Assembly: GCA_002418205.1 (NCBI GenBank)
Contig: DIDP01000012.1
Location: 34,879-98,878 of the forward strand
Direction of reading: 5' to 3'
DNA: 64,000 nt
Source: Anaerolineales bacterium UBA5797
GTDB lineage: Bacteria > Chloroflexota > Anaerolineae > Anaerolineales > Villigracilaceae
The notes under the pieces are model-generated. The model did not search any database, was not told the origin of the DNA, and was given only the letters and a program-made list of their open reading frames with translations. A program made the translations under genes and the position numbers. This document shows, in pieces, positions 8,296 through 16,660 of this stretch. Position 1 is the first letter of the stretch. Every line of letters starts with the position of its first letter.

Positions 8296-9651
8296 ATGAC
8301 CTACATTCCCATTAGTCCCAAAGAACGGGATGCGATGCTGGAGACGATCGGCGTCAAGTCGCTCGATGACCTGTTCGACGTCATCCCCGCCAAACATCGC
8401 TTCCCAAAACTTGACCTCCCCGCCGCGCTGACCGAAATGGAAGCGTTGGACGAACTCTCAGGTCTCGCGAACGCCAACGAAAACGTGCGCACTGACCTGG
8501 TGTCCTTCCTCGGCGCAGGCATGTACAACCACTACATCCCCTCCGCCGTGGACCACATGCTTCGCCGCGGCGAGTTCTATACCGCGTACACTCCCTACCA
8601 GCCTGAGATCTCACAGGGCACACTGCAAGCCATCTTTGAATATCAATCACTGATGTCTGTCCTCACTGGCATGGATGTGTCCAACGCCTCGCACTACGAT
8701 GGCGCGACCGCTGCAGCGGAAGCCGTAAACCTTGCGTTTGCGCAGTTCCGCGGCAAGCGCAAGAAAGTTGTCGTCTCCCCCACCCTCCATCCTCAATACC
8801 GTGCGGTGGTTCGCACGTACATGCAAGGCATAGGTGTTGAAGTGACCGGGGATGACCCGAACGCGGACCTCGAATCAAGCCCCAACGATCTCATCAACCT
8901 CGTGGATGACAACACCTGCCTTGTCATCGTACAGTATCCCGATTTCTTCGGGCGTGTCTACGATTACACAAAGCTCATCGATGAAGTTCACGCCAAGGGC
9001 GCGCTGGTTTGTGTCGTTGCGAATCCCACCGCGCTTGCCATGTTCAAGACCCCAGGCTCGATGGGTGCGGACATTGTCGTAGGCGATGGGCAGCCGCTGG
9101 GCATCCCGATGTGGTACGGCGGACCAAGCGTCGGCTTTTTCACGACGCGGAAAAACATGGTCCACAAAATGGCGGGACGCCTCGTCGGCGAAACGGTCGA
9201 CAACAAAGGTCAACGCGCCTACGTCCTCACGCTGACTGCACGCGAACAGCACATCAAACGCGAACGCGCCACATCCAACATCTGCACCAACCAGGGACTG
9301 ATCGCGCTCGGTACGGCGGTCTATCTTTCGCTGCTCGGCAAGAAGGGCTTGCAGCAGGTCGCGAACCTTTGCTACCAAAAGGCACATTATGCCGCGCAGG
9401 AACTCAGCAAGATCGACGGCATGGGTCTGTGCTTCACCGAGCCGTTCTTCCATGAGTTCGCGCTGTGCGTCAATCGCCCTGTCGATGAAGTCAACGCGCA
9501 CCTGCTCGAGCATGGCATCATCGGCGGATACGATCTCGGTCAGGATTATCCGTCGCTCAAGGATCACATGCTGATCGCGGTGACCGAGATGAACACCAAG
9601 GAAGAAATTGACACGCTTGTCGAAGTGCTGTCGGAGGTGAGCCATGATTGA
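8296..9651 (+). CDS. gcvPA: Glycine dehydrogenase (decarboxylating) subunit 1
   Basis: 451 residues, full length for the N-terminal half of a split P protein. It acts with GcvPB and PLP to decarboxylate glycine and load the aminomethyl group onto lipoylated GcvH. Family hallmarks include YIPISPKERDAML at the start, GAGMYNHYIPSAVDHM, YTPYQPEISQGTLQ and SNICTNQGLIAL. The start has GGAGG five bases upstream. It overlaps gcvPB by 8 bases, giving coupled synthesis of the two subunits. The subunit split is typical of Gram-positive, thermophilic and Chloroflexota lineages. Confidence 0.97.
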   Translation: MTYIPISPKERDAMLETIGVKSLDDLFDVIPAKHRFPKLDLPAALTEMEALDELSGLANANENVRTDLVSFLGAGMYNHYIPSAVDHMLRRGEFYTAYTPYQPEISQGTLQAIFEYQSLMSVLTGMDVSNASHYDGATAAAEAVNLAFAQFRGKRKKVVVSPTLHPQYRAVVRTYMQGIGVEVTGDDPNADLESSPNDLINLVDDNTCLVIVQYPDFFGRVYDYTKLIDEVHAKGALVCVVANPTALAMFKTPGSMGADIVVGDGQPLGIPMWYGGPSVGFFTTRKNMVHKMAGRLVGETVDNKGQRAYVLTLTAREQHIKRERATSNICTNQGLIALGTAVYLSLLGKKGLQQVANLCYQKAHYAAQELSKIDGMGLCFTEPFFHEFALCVNRPVDEVNAHLLEHGIIGGYDLGQDYPSLKDHMLIAVTEMNTKEEIDTLVEVLSEVSHD

Positions 9652-11161
9652 TGCTCCTGAAAAAACAACGACTGATGTCAAGATCGTCGAACCGACCATC
9701 TTCGACTTATCCTCCCCCGGGCGGACTGGCGTGACGATGCCCGCTTCCGACGTCCCCGAAACTGCTTTGCCCCCCGAAGCTTTACTCCGCTCTGAGCTTC
9801 CCCTGCCCGAACTCGCCGAAGTGGACGTGGTGCGTCACTACATGCATCTCTCCTCGTTCAACTACAGCGTGGATAGCGGTTACTATCCGCTGGGTTCGTG
9901 CACAATGAAGTACAACCCGAAGATCAACGAAGATACTTGCAGACTACCTGGCTTCCTCTTCACTCACCCACTGCAACCCGTGGAAACCGTGCAAGGCAAC
10001 CTCGCTTTGATGTATCAATTGCAGGAATGGTTGAAGGAAATCTCTGGCTTCGCTGGCATAACATTACAACCCGCTGCAGGCGCACACGGAGAATTCACGG
10101 GTGTGCTCATCATGCGCGCCTATCACAAGTCGCGCGGCGATGACAAACGCACCAAGATGCTCATCCCCGATGCCGCGCATGGGACGAACCCTGCCTCGGT
10201 CGGTATGATGGGCATGAGCGTGGTCACCATCCCATCCGATGAACGCGGCAACGTTGACCTGAAAGCGCTCGAAGCCGCCTGCGACGATACCGTCGTGGGT
10301 ATGATGCTTACCAACCCGAACACGCTCGGTCTGTTCGATGAACACATCGAGAAAGTAATCGAATTGGTTCACGGCTGCGGCGGCTTGATGTACGGCGACG
10401 GCGCCAACTTGAACGCCCTGCTCGGCATCGTCCGCCCGGGTGACGTGGGCTTCGACGTGATGCACTTCAACCTGCACAAGACGTTTGCTGTCCCGCACGG
10501 GGGCGGCGGACCAGGTTCAGGTCCAGTTGGAGTCGCTGCTCATCTCGTGGACTTCCTGCCCGAGCCGCTGGTCGGCATCATCGAGGAAGGCGAGGACGAA
10601 CTGCCTCCGCTGTATGGATTCGTAAAACCCGAAAAATCCATCGGTCGCATGAAAGCCTTCCATGGACATTTCGGCGGCGGACATGTGCGCGCCTTTACTT
10701 ACATTGCCATGCACGGACCCGACGGTCTCAAGGACATTTCACAGTATGCGGTGTTGAACGCGAACTATTTGCAGGTACGCCTGCGCGATACATACAAGGT
10801 TCCGTATGACCGCATCTGCATGCACGAGTTCGTGGCGGAGGGACGCTTCGAAGGCAGTGACGTGCGCGCGCTGGATATCTCCAAGCGCCTGATGGATTAC
10901 AACTTCCACCCGCCCACAAACTACTTCCCGCTCATCGTGCACGAAGCGCTGATGATCGAGCCGACCGAAACCGAAAACAAGGACACGCTCGATGCCTTCG
11001 TCGATGTGATGATCAAGATCGCCGAGGAAGCCAAGACCCAACCCGACCTGCTCCACAACGCCCCCAGCACCACCAAGTTCGGCCGCATGGACGAGGTCAA
11101 AGCGGCGAGAGAGTTGGTGCTCTGCTGCTGGTTGCCTGAAGGATATGATTTGGAAGCATAA
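9644..11161 (+). CDS. gcvPB: Glycine dehydrogenase (decarboxylating) subunit 2
   Basis: 505 residues, the PLP-binding half of the split P protein. The PLP lysine lies in HFNLHKTFAVPHGGGGPG. Other family blocks are YYPLGSCTMKYNPK near residue 85, AGAHGEFTGVL and PDAAHGTNPASVGM. The start codon lies inside the end of gcvPA. No terminator with a T-run follows, only a GC-rich palindrome at 11172-11199. With gcvH upstream this gives two of the four components of the glycine cleavage complex. Confidence 0.97.
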   Translation: MIDAPEKTTTDVKIVEPTIFDLSSPGRTGVTMPASDVPETALPPEALLRSELPLPELAEVDVVRHYMHLSSFNYSVDSGYYPLGSCTMKYNPKINEDTCRLPGFLFTHPLQPVETVQGNLALMYQLQEWLKEISGFAGITLQPAAGAHGEFTGVLIMRAYHKSRGDDKRTKMLIPDAAHGTNPASVGMMGMSVVTIPSDERGNVDLKALEAACDDTVVGMMLTNPNTLGLFDEHIEKVIELVHGCGGLMYGDGANLNALLGIVRPGDVGFDVMHFNLHKTFAVPHGGGGPGSGPVGVAAHLVDFLPEPLVGIIEEGEDELPPLYGFVKPEKSIGRMKAFHGHFGGGHVRAFTYIAMHGPDGLKDISQYAVLNANYLQVRLRDTYKVPYDRICMHEFVAEGRFEGSDVRALDISKRLMDYNFHPPTNYFPLIVHEALMIEPTETENKDTLDAFVDVMIKIAEEAKTQPDLLHNAPSTTKFGRMDEVKAARELVLCCWLPEGYDLEA

Positions 11162-11171
11162 CGAATTTTAT

Positions 11172-11199
11172 GTAGGGGCGGACAGTTGTCCGCCCCTAC
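11172..11199. repeat. GC-rich palindrome, family 3, copy 1
   Basis: Palindrome with 13-base arms (GTAGGGGCGGACA and complement) that recurs with one base change at 44940-44967. It sits between gcvPB and the Shine-Dalgarno of the next gene. There is no T-run, so a role as a conventional terminator is doubtful. Confidence 0.8.
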
Positions 11200-11217
11200 A
11201 ATAATGGGAGGTTATTC

Positions 11218-11928
11218 ATGGCAAACGAGAAATTTTCTTTCATCAGAGGTCCTCTAAAACTTTTAGGTCTATCAGACGAAGCGATTGATAAAACAATCGA
11301 CTTTATTTCTGATCTGCTATTTGAAAAGGATGAGAAATCATCCAAGATCGAATATCCATATCACCAGGTTGATGAGTTCATTTCCGCCGCTGAACTTAAT
11401 TTCTTTTTCAATCTCAAATCTGTTGTTGGGGATTCAGCTCACATATTTTCAAAACTGAAGTTGAGCGACTTGTTCTATGCCAAAACAGGTGAATTCGGAA
11501 AGAATAGGACATACACAAACAAAATTGACCGTAAACATGTTGATTTTCTATTATGCGATGCCAAAACTTTGAAACCTATTCTCGGCATCGAACATGACGA
11601 CAAAAGCCATCAACGCGCTGACCGACAGGAGCGTGACGATTTTGTCAATCACGTTTTTGAAGCAGCGAAATTGCCATTGATCCACGTTTCGGTACAAAGG
11701 AGTTATTCTCAAAGCGAATTGAAATCCAAGTTGTCGGCTTATTTGTCTGATAAGCAAATGAGCAACGAGCAATCCAAGCCAGTGGAAGAATCTTCGCCGC
11801 GCTGCCCAAAATGCGGAAGTGAAATGGTTATCAAGATAGCCAGACAAGGAGAGCGTAAAGGCAAAAAATTTTGGGCATGTCCAAATTTTCCGAATTGTGA
11901 AGGAACAATAATAAATATTGACACATAA
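11218..11928 (+). CDS. DUF2726 nuclease-like protein with C-terminal zinc ribbon
   Basis: 236 residues, cytosolic. The central part (about 45-175) fits DUF2726, a restriction-endonuclease-like fold. It has the acidic pattern HVDFLLCD then ILGIEHDDKSH, which corresponds to the metal-binding D and E-x-D/K of PD-(D/E)XK enzymes. The C-terminus (about 197-232) is a topoisomerase-I-type C4 zinc ribbon, CPKCGSEM and CPNFPNCEG. The gene is visibly more A+T-rich than gcvPB before it, hinting at transfer. Substrate and pathway are unknown; DNA cleavage or repair is a family-based inference. Confidence 0.85.
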   Translation: MANEKFSFIRGPLKLLGLSDEAIDKTIDFISDLLFEKDEKSSKIEYPYHQVDEFISAAELNFFFNLKSVVGDSAHIFSKLKLSDLFYAKTGEFGKNRTYTNKIDRKHVDFLLCDAKTLKPILGIEHDDKSHQRADRQERDDFVNHVFEAAKLPLIHVSVQRSYSQSELKSKLSAYLSDKQMSNEQSKPVEESSPRCPKCGSEMVIKIARQGERKGKKFWACPNFPNCEGTIINIDT

Positions 11929-12023
11929 TATATTTCTATGGGAATTTATCCTCCTCTCCCTCCTCGAAGGCACATGGAGAGGCGAAGGGCGCGGCAGGTA
12001 AAACCAGGACAGGAGATACGACC

Positions 12024-12188
12024 ATGAATCCCATCGCGCTTGGAATGATCGGTTTGGGGATTATCTTGTTAGTCCTCGGCATAACCTCCCTGATGAGAAG
12101 CCAAAAGACAAAAGGGGCGATATTATCGATCATCGGGTTGCTGGCGATCGCCACCCCATTTGCTGTAAGTTACCTTCTCTTCAGATAG
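12024..12188 (+). CDS. 54-residue membrane protein
   Basis: A short ORF with AGGAG ten bases before its ATG. It encodes two hydrophobic helices (about residues 3-23 and 34-52) joined by a basic turn (SLMRSQKTKGA), ending LLFR. The size, hairpin topology and ribosome site support a real small membrane protein. Its last 8 bases overlap the 3' end of the convergent gene at 12181. No family recognised. Confidence 0.55.
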   Translation: MNPIALGMIGLGIILLVLGITSLMRSQKTKGAILSIIGLLAIATPFAVSYLLFR

Positions 12189-13233
12189 ATTTAGCCGTCG
12201 AGGGCTGGTTTTTCGAACGCGGTAACAGGTTGAGCATGTATGGGAGGAACATAATGAATGCCAGCCATGCCCATGTCACCAGCGTATAGATCATTTCATT
12301 TTCCCATCCCAAAGAGACAAACTGAGGCCAGGACTCTTCAAATAAGACTGCCTTCCCCGCTGCGGCTGTCAACATGGACAGAGCCAGCCCGATATATAAA
12401 GACATAAACTGCTTCCACGGCTCGCTGTTTCGCAGATAGGACCATCCGCCGAGGGCAAGCATCAAGAGGGACGCGAAGAAGAATGGTTCCACATTCTTGT
12501 ATTCATCGAAGGTAATGAAGAGCGTGAGGGGCGCCGCTCCGTAAAGCAAAAAGGACAGGAGCGTCCAGTCGTCCCTGAGGCGACGATAGAACGGGCGGAA
12601 TTTCGGCATCCATGCCGAGATCAACAACAAGACGACGACGATCAGGGCCATCCAACCCCACAAAAATCCCTCCATCAAGATGACGCTCACTAGCCACGGC
12701 ACATTGAAGCCCGGCCATTTTGGGTCGAGCAGGACGTTGAATATCAGCAGAGAAGCGATTGGCAGGGGCAGGCCCAAATATGGAAGGAACCAGCGCGGCA
12801 AACCTTTGGCAGATCCGAGCAGAAACAAGCCAAGCACGGAAGACCAAAAAAAGAGAACAAAGGCAATCTGTATCCATAAGGGAAAGTCTACAAATTTGCC
12901 GATGTATGCAAACAAGATCATCACCATTCCAAACAGGAACGGCACCAGTGCAGCGAATACCTCAGTCGATGAACCGGGAGTAAGGTCGAAACGTGAAGCG
13001 AATTTTCCAGTCATCCTTGATTTTCTCCTCTCCCGCAGGTATTCGTGAATGATCGCTTTTGGCATGCTAAACAACTCATCCAAGATCGTTTTTGCAAATT
13101 CCATGCCGCCTATTTCGAACGCGTCGTTCAACGATTGGCCAAACACAGTATACAATTCCTCCCCATACTCCTCCCGATATTTTCTCGGGTAAAGATTCAA
13201 GAGCAAATAATAAATCTTCCGAAGAAATTGCAT
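12181..13233 (-). CDS. Prefix-domain membrane protein, paralogue 4 of the PadR locus
   Basis: 350 residues. The N-terminal 75 residues form a conserved cytosolic module (YYLLLNLYPRKYREEYGEE, then ELFSMPKAIIHEYLRERRK), like the prefix domains found on PadR-associated permeases. About eight to nine membrane helices follow. It shares this layout with the next two genes, and the DNA encoding the HEYLRERRK region is nearly identical among them, so they are tandem duplicates. It begins one base after the stop of its upstream neighbour. No catalytic motif is visible. A membrane stress or transport role under PadR control is inferred from context only. Confidence 0.75.
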   Translation of the reverse strand: MQFLRKIYYLLLNLYPRKYREEYGEELYTVFGQSLNDAFEIGGMEFAKTILDELFSMPKAIIHEYLRERRKSRMTGKFASRFDLTPGSSTEVFAALVPFLFGMVMILFAYIGKFVDFPLWIQIAFVLFFWSSVLGLFLLGSAKGLPRWFLPYLGLPLPIASLLIFNVLLDPKWPGFNVPWLVSVILMEGFLWGWMALIVVVLLLISAWMPKFRPFYRRLRDDWTLLSFLLYGAAPLTLFITFDEYKNVEPFFFASLLMLALGGWSYLRNSEPWKQFMSLYIGLALSMLTAAAGKAVLFEESWPQFVSLGWENEMIYTLVTWAWLAFIMFLPYMLNLLPRSKNQPSTAKSI

Positions 13234-13234
13234 A

Positions 13235-14326
13235 TTACATCATCCCATCGGATATTTGAGAATGGTTTTTCGCCTGCGGCAACAGGATGAGCACGAGCGT
13301 CGTTAACATGAACAAGGCCATCCAGACTCCCAAGGTAACCGTGCTCATCATTTCAGACTGCCATGTAAAATGACGAACACCCTCCCAATAATATTTGTAG
13401 ATGATTGCCTTTCCCAAAGCGGCAACTGCCATGGACAAAGCCAAACCAATGAATAGGATCAAATAGCGCTTCCATGGAAGCTGAGTACGCAAGTAGAACC
13501 AACCGCCAATGGTAAGGATCAAATTTGCAGTCAGCACATACGGTTGTTCACCTTGATAATCATCGAAAGTCAGTATGATTGCAAGAGGTACAGCCCCATA
13601 GATGACAAAGGCGAGCAGGGTCCAATCGTCTTTTAGCCGCCGATAAAAAGGGCGGAATTTTGGAATTAAGGCAGCAATCAAAACCAATAGAATAGCCAGA
13701 ACAATCACACCGATCCACACTGTTCCTTGGCGAACAAAGCCTCTGATAAACCGTGACGCTTGCTGCAGGAACGAAAAGCCGCTCCAACTCGGGGGAAAGA
13801 CCAGGGTATGTGTGAATAAGTTTATGATCGAAAGCATAAAACCCAGATAGGGTAGAAACCAACGCGGTACCCCTGCCGCAAGCCCCACACCGAGCATGCC
13901 AAGCAAAGAACCAAAGAAGAAAATGGCAAAAATGATATTCAACCATAAAGCGTTTGCTGGCACCACGCCAAAGAAGTATATCAATGCACGAACAAACAGA
14001 ATGACAGCCACAGGAATAACAAATGATGCCATCACTGCCAGGAATTCAGTTCTGGATCCCTGAGGAAAATCAAAACGTGATGCAAATTTTCTAGTCATCT
14101 TCCTTTTTCTCCTTTCCCGCAGGTATTCGTGAATGATCGCGCCGGGCAATCCGATCAACTCTTGCAACAAAACACTTGCAATATATACCCTTCCCATTTT
14201 CATTGCTTCGTCCAAAGTCAAATTAAAAACCATCTGCAATTCTTCGCCATACTCATCCCGATATGTCTTTGGATACAGGTTCAGGAATAGTCCATAACAA
14301 TTACCCAGGAATTGCAGTTTATCCAT
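13235..14326 (-). CDS. Prefix-domain membrane protein, paralogue 3 of the PadR locus
   Basis: 363 residues with the same N-terminal module (NLYPKTYRDEYGEELQMVF, LPGAIIHEYLRERRKRKM) and about nine hydrophobic segments from residue 90 on. One cytosolic loop, PKFRPFYRRLKDDWTLL, is also almost identical in paralogue 4, so this loop is a family signature. It is separated from paralogue 2 by 6 bases and from paralogue 4 by one. It lacks any ATPase or permease signature known to me. Confidence 0.75.
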   Translation of the reverse strand: MDKLQFLGNCYGLFLNLYPKTYRDEYGEELQMVFNLTLDEAMKMGRVYIASVLLQELIGLPGAIIHEYLRERRKRKMTRKFASRFDFPQGSRTEFLAVMASFVIPVAVILFVRALIYFFGVVPANALWLNIIFAIFFFGSLLGMLGVGLAAGVPRWFLPYLGFMLSIINLFTHTLVFPPSWSGFSFLQQASRFIRGFVRQGTVWIGVIVLAILLVLIAALIPKFRPFYRRLKDDWTLLAFVIYGAVPLAIILTFDDYQGEQPYVLTANLILTIGGWFYLRTQLPWKRYLILFIGLALSMAVAALGKAIIYKYYWEGVRHFTWQSEMMSTVTLGVWMALFMLTTLVLILLPQAKNHSQISDGMM

Positions 14327-14332
14327 CTGATA

Positions 14333-15400
14333 TCAACCTTCAAACAATGGTGATTTTGATCTGTTGTCTGAACGTGACAAAAACTTATTTGCAAGAGGCA
14401 TCATCATGCCCAACGCGAACCATACCCACATGGTGATGGTATGTCTAAATTCAGATCTCGCAAGACCTCCGTCTATGGTTATTGGCCAGGTCTGTGATGG
14501 AATTAGAAGCACCTTGCCTATAGCTACAACGAACATTGCCAAAGTCATGGCAACAAACAACGTTCCAAAGCGCGTCCATTCGCTGGCATTTTGCAAATAC
14601 AGCCATGCTCCTATCGCCAGAACAAGAAAAGCCAGCAGCGTGTAGGGTTCATCTCCCACGTATTCATCAAAAGTGATCCATAAGGCAAAGGGTACACCTC
14701 CGTATAAGACAAAACCAGGAAGGGTCCAGTCATTTTTAAAACCTTGGAATGAAGGAGAAACCCTGCTCAACAGGATCAAAAGGAAAATTGCAAATAACAA
14801 TCCATGCCAGAAAATGCCATCCCAAAGAATATCTATAATAAGTATGGACTGGTCGCGGAGGTTCCGAAAGAGCAAATAGATTGGTATTCCAAATATGGCT
14901 GAGAAAAAGTAAAGGCTGAGCATGGACATCAAAAATCCGAGAGACGGCAGAGACCAACGCGGCAATCCCTTCCTCGCACCAACGATAAGCAGGGTGAATA
15001 ATAAACCTAGCAAGGGAAGGACAACAAATGCTCCGAACATGCCGGAAATAATCCCTTCCCTACCCAGGTAACCAAGCAATGGCATGACACCACCAGCAAG
15101 TAAAAAAGGAGGCAGTGCTACGAGAAATTCAATCCATGAGCCGTTGACGAAATTGAAATAAGAGTCGAGTCCCTTTTTCATCTTTGCCTTTCTACTCTCC
15201 CGCAGGTATTCGTAAAAGATCGCTTTCGGCAAACCGGACAATTCACGCAGGACAAACGCCATCATATCCAGTCCCCCATTTTTCATCGCGTCGTCCAGCG
15301 ATGAGTTGAACACCATCTGTAATTCCTCGCCGAACTCGCTTCGGTATTCTCGAGGATATAAAGTGAGCAGCAAATTATAGATCCTGCATAGAAACCGCAT
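14333..15400 (-). CDS. Prefix-domain membrane protein, paralogue 2 of the PadR locus
   Basis: 355 residues. The prefix module (TLYPREYRSEFGEELQMVF, LPKAIFYEYLRESRKAKM) is followed by about nine membrane segments. The loop signature is partly kept (FQGFKNDWTLPGFVLYGG). More divergent than paralogues 3 and 4. It lies 36 bases downstream of paralogue 1 and is read in the same minus-strand unit. Function unknown. Confidence 0.75.
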   Translation of the reverse strand: MRFLCRIYNLLLTLYPREYRSEFGEELQMVFNSSLDDAMKNGGLDMMAFVLRELSGLPKAIFYEYLRESRKAKMKKGLDSYFNFVNGSWIEFLVALPPFLLAGGVMPLLGYLGREGIISGMFGAFVVLPLLGLLFTLLIVGARKGLPRWSLPSLGFLMSMLSLYFFSAIFGIPIYLLFRNLRDQSILIIDILWDGIFWHGLLFAIFLLILLSRVSPSFQGFKNDWTLPGFVLYGGVPFALWITFDEYVGDEPYTLLAFLVLAIGAWLYLQNASEWTRFGTLFVAMTLAMFVVAIGKVLLIPSQTWPITIDGGLARSEFRHTITMWVWFALGMMMPLANKFLSRSDNRSKSPLFEG

Positions 15401-15436
15401 GTCAATTCCTTCGCCGGATCATGTCATCGTCGCGTC

Positions 15437-16165
15437 TCAAAAACTGAAGAAAAGGATCCACCAGGGCGTCCCGTTGCCCATCTGCCAGTAATTTTGCGCG
15501 GCATGCGATGCAAAGATCCAGGCTGCAATGGCAGTCAACAACAGGGTTAGCCAGGCTAAGGTTACAGAATCTTTGTTGAGACTGCGTTGATAGCCGACGA
15601 TGCCAACGGTCAGGATGAGCGTACAGGATAGCAAAATAAAGGTTCTATAACTCCAGTCCATTTCATCGAAGAGGAAAATAGTGGTAATTGGAAAGAAGGA
15701 ATATAACAGCAGGTCGAACGTCATCCATCCCTTCCACAAGGAAACGATGCATACCGGGATGATGAGGTAAAAAGCGATGAGTGCCAGAATTTCAAAGATT
15801 TCCAAACCTGGAGATATATTGGCAAAGGCAAAGAAAAACAACCAGAGAGGCAAGAGACTGGCAAGGGTTGCCTTCCAGGAGCCCAGCTCCTCCCATTCAA
15901 TTTTCGGAATGGTCTTCATGTAACTGCTCTTTTCAAGTATGGATGCCTGTGTGACCCATCCATGTCCCGGTTTCCGCAGGTGTTCATGGATGATGGCTGC
16001 CGGCAAGGCAGCCAGTTCACTCACAACCACTTTTACAACTTCGAACTTCCCAGCCTGCGCTGCATCTTCAAGTGACAAATCGAAAACGGCTTGCAATTCG
16101 TCACCGTACTCATCCCGATATGGTTTCGGGAAAAGATACAACAGCAGGGAATAAAACTTCTTCAC
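15437..16165 (-). CDS. Prefix-domain membrane protein, paralogue 1 (short), coupled to PadR
   Basis: 242 residues, about 110 shorter than its relatives. The prefix module is intact (LYLFPKPYRDEYGDELQAVF, LPAAIIHEHLRKPGHG) with about five to six membrane segments. It starts with GTG, and that GTG overlaps the PadR stop codon (GTGA), so translation depends on PadR synthesis. The shorter membrane part suggests a distinct partner role. Function unknown. Confidence 0.75.
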   Translation of the reverse strand: MKKFYSLLLYLFPKPYRDEYGDELQAVFDLSLEDAAQAGKFEVVKVVVSELAALPAAIIHEHLRKPGHGWVTQASILEKSSYMKTIPKIEWEELGSWKATLASLLPLWLFFFAFANISPGLEIFEILALIAFYLIIPVCIVSLWKGWMTFDLLLYSFFPITTIFLFDEMDWSYRTFILLSCTLILTVGIVGYQRSLNKDSVTLAWLTLLLTAIAAWIFASHAAQNYWQMGNGTPWWILFFSF

Positions 16166-16512
16166 GCCCCATCCTCCCGCAATCGCAAACGCGCTTCCTT
16201 GACCATCCCCTGCAGGCGGACCATCTCTGCTTCGAGCACGCGCCTGCCCAGATCGGTCAACGCGTAGGATTTGCGCGGCAACCCCGGGCCCGGATCCTGC
16301 CCGCCGTCATCGAGACGTTCGATCAACTCCTGGTCCAGCAGACGACCGACCGCCGTATACAACGTGCTCGTGCTCAGGTTGACGCGTTCCCTGCTCAAGC
16401 CTCTTACGTCCTTCATGATGGCATAGCCATGTTTCCTGCCGGGGGCAAGGCTGAGCAGAATATAAAACGTCGGTTCGGTGAGGGGAAGATAAGAGACCGG
16501 GTCGGGGGACAT
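16162..16512 (-). CDS. PadR-family transcriptional regulator
   Basis: 116 residues. A winged-helix domain matches PadR: EPTFYILLSLAPGRKHGYAIMKDV, then STSTLYTAVGRLLDQELIERL and RKSYALTDLGRRVLEAE. It has only a short C-terminal helix, as in PadR subfamily 2 with small dimerisation arms. The start chosen at 16512 has AGGATGG at proper spacing; another ATG nine bases earlier is possible. A longer ORF reading back to 16881 runs through the divergent gene and is rejected. PadR proteins usually repress their own operon until a phenolic or membrane-active compound binds. The four coupled membrane genes are the likely targets. Confidence 0.88.
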   Translation of the reverse strand: MSPDPVSYLPLTEPTFYILLSLAPGRKHGYAIMKDVRGLSRERVNLSTSTLYTAVGRLLDQELIERLDDGGQDPGPGLPRKSYALTDLGRRVLEAEMVRLQGMVKEARLRLREDGA

Positions 16513-16537
16513 TGAAACCATCCTAATAATCATTAAT

Positions 16538-16563
16538 TGATATATCGTTACATGATATATAAT
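16538..16563. promoter_or_regulatory. Likely PadR operator with divergent promoter elements
   Basis: Between padR (minus) and the phosphoesterase gene (plus) lies an inverted repeat ATATATC-N7-GATATAT (16540-16546 and 16554-16560), which also reads as two direct TGATATAT copies 15 bp apart. It overlaps a plus-strand TATAAT (16558-16563) with TTGATA 15 bp upstream. The A+T-rich dyad placed over the start region fits PadR autoregulation. Confidence 0.55.
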
Positions 16564-16660
16564 ACGACAAATTTTCACCCGCGTCAATGGGTGGATTGGT
16601 GGTATCCTCGCCAAAGATTTTATCCGTTCCCAAAGTTCGACCTTACAAAGGATGGCGACC

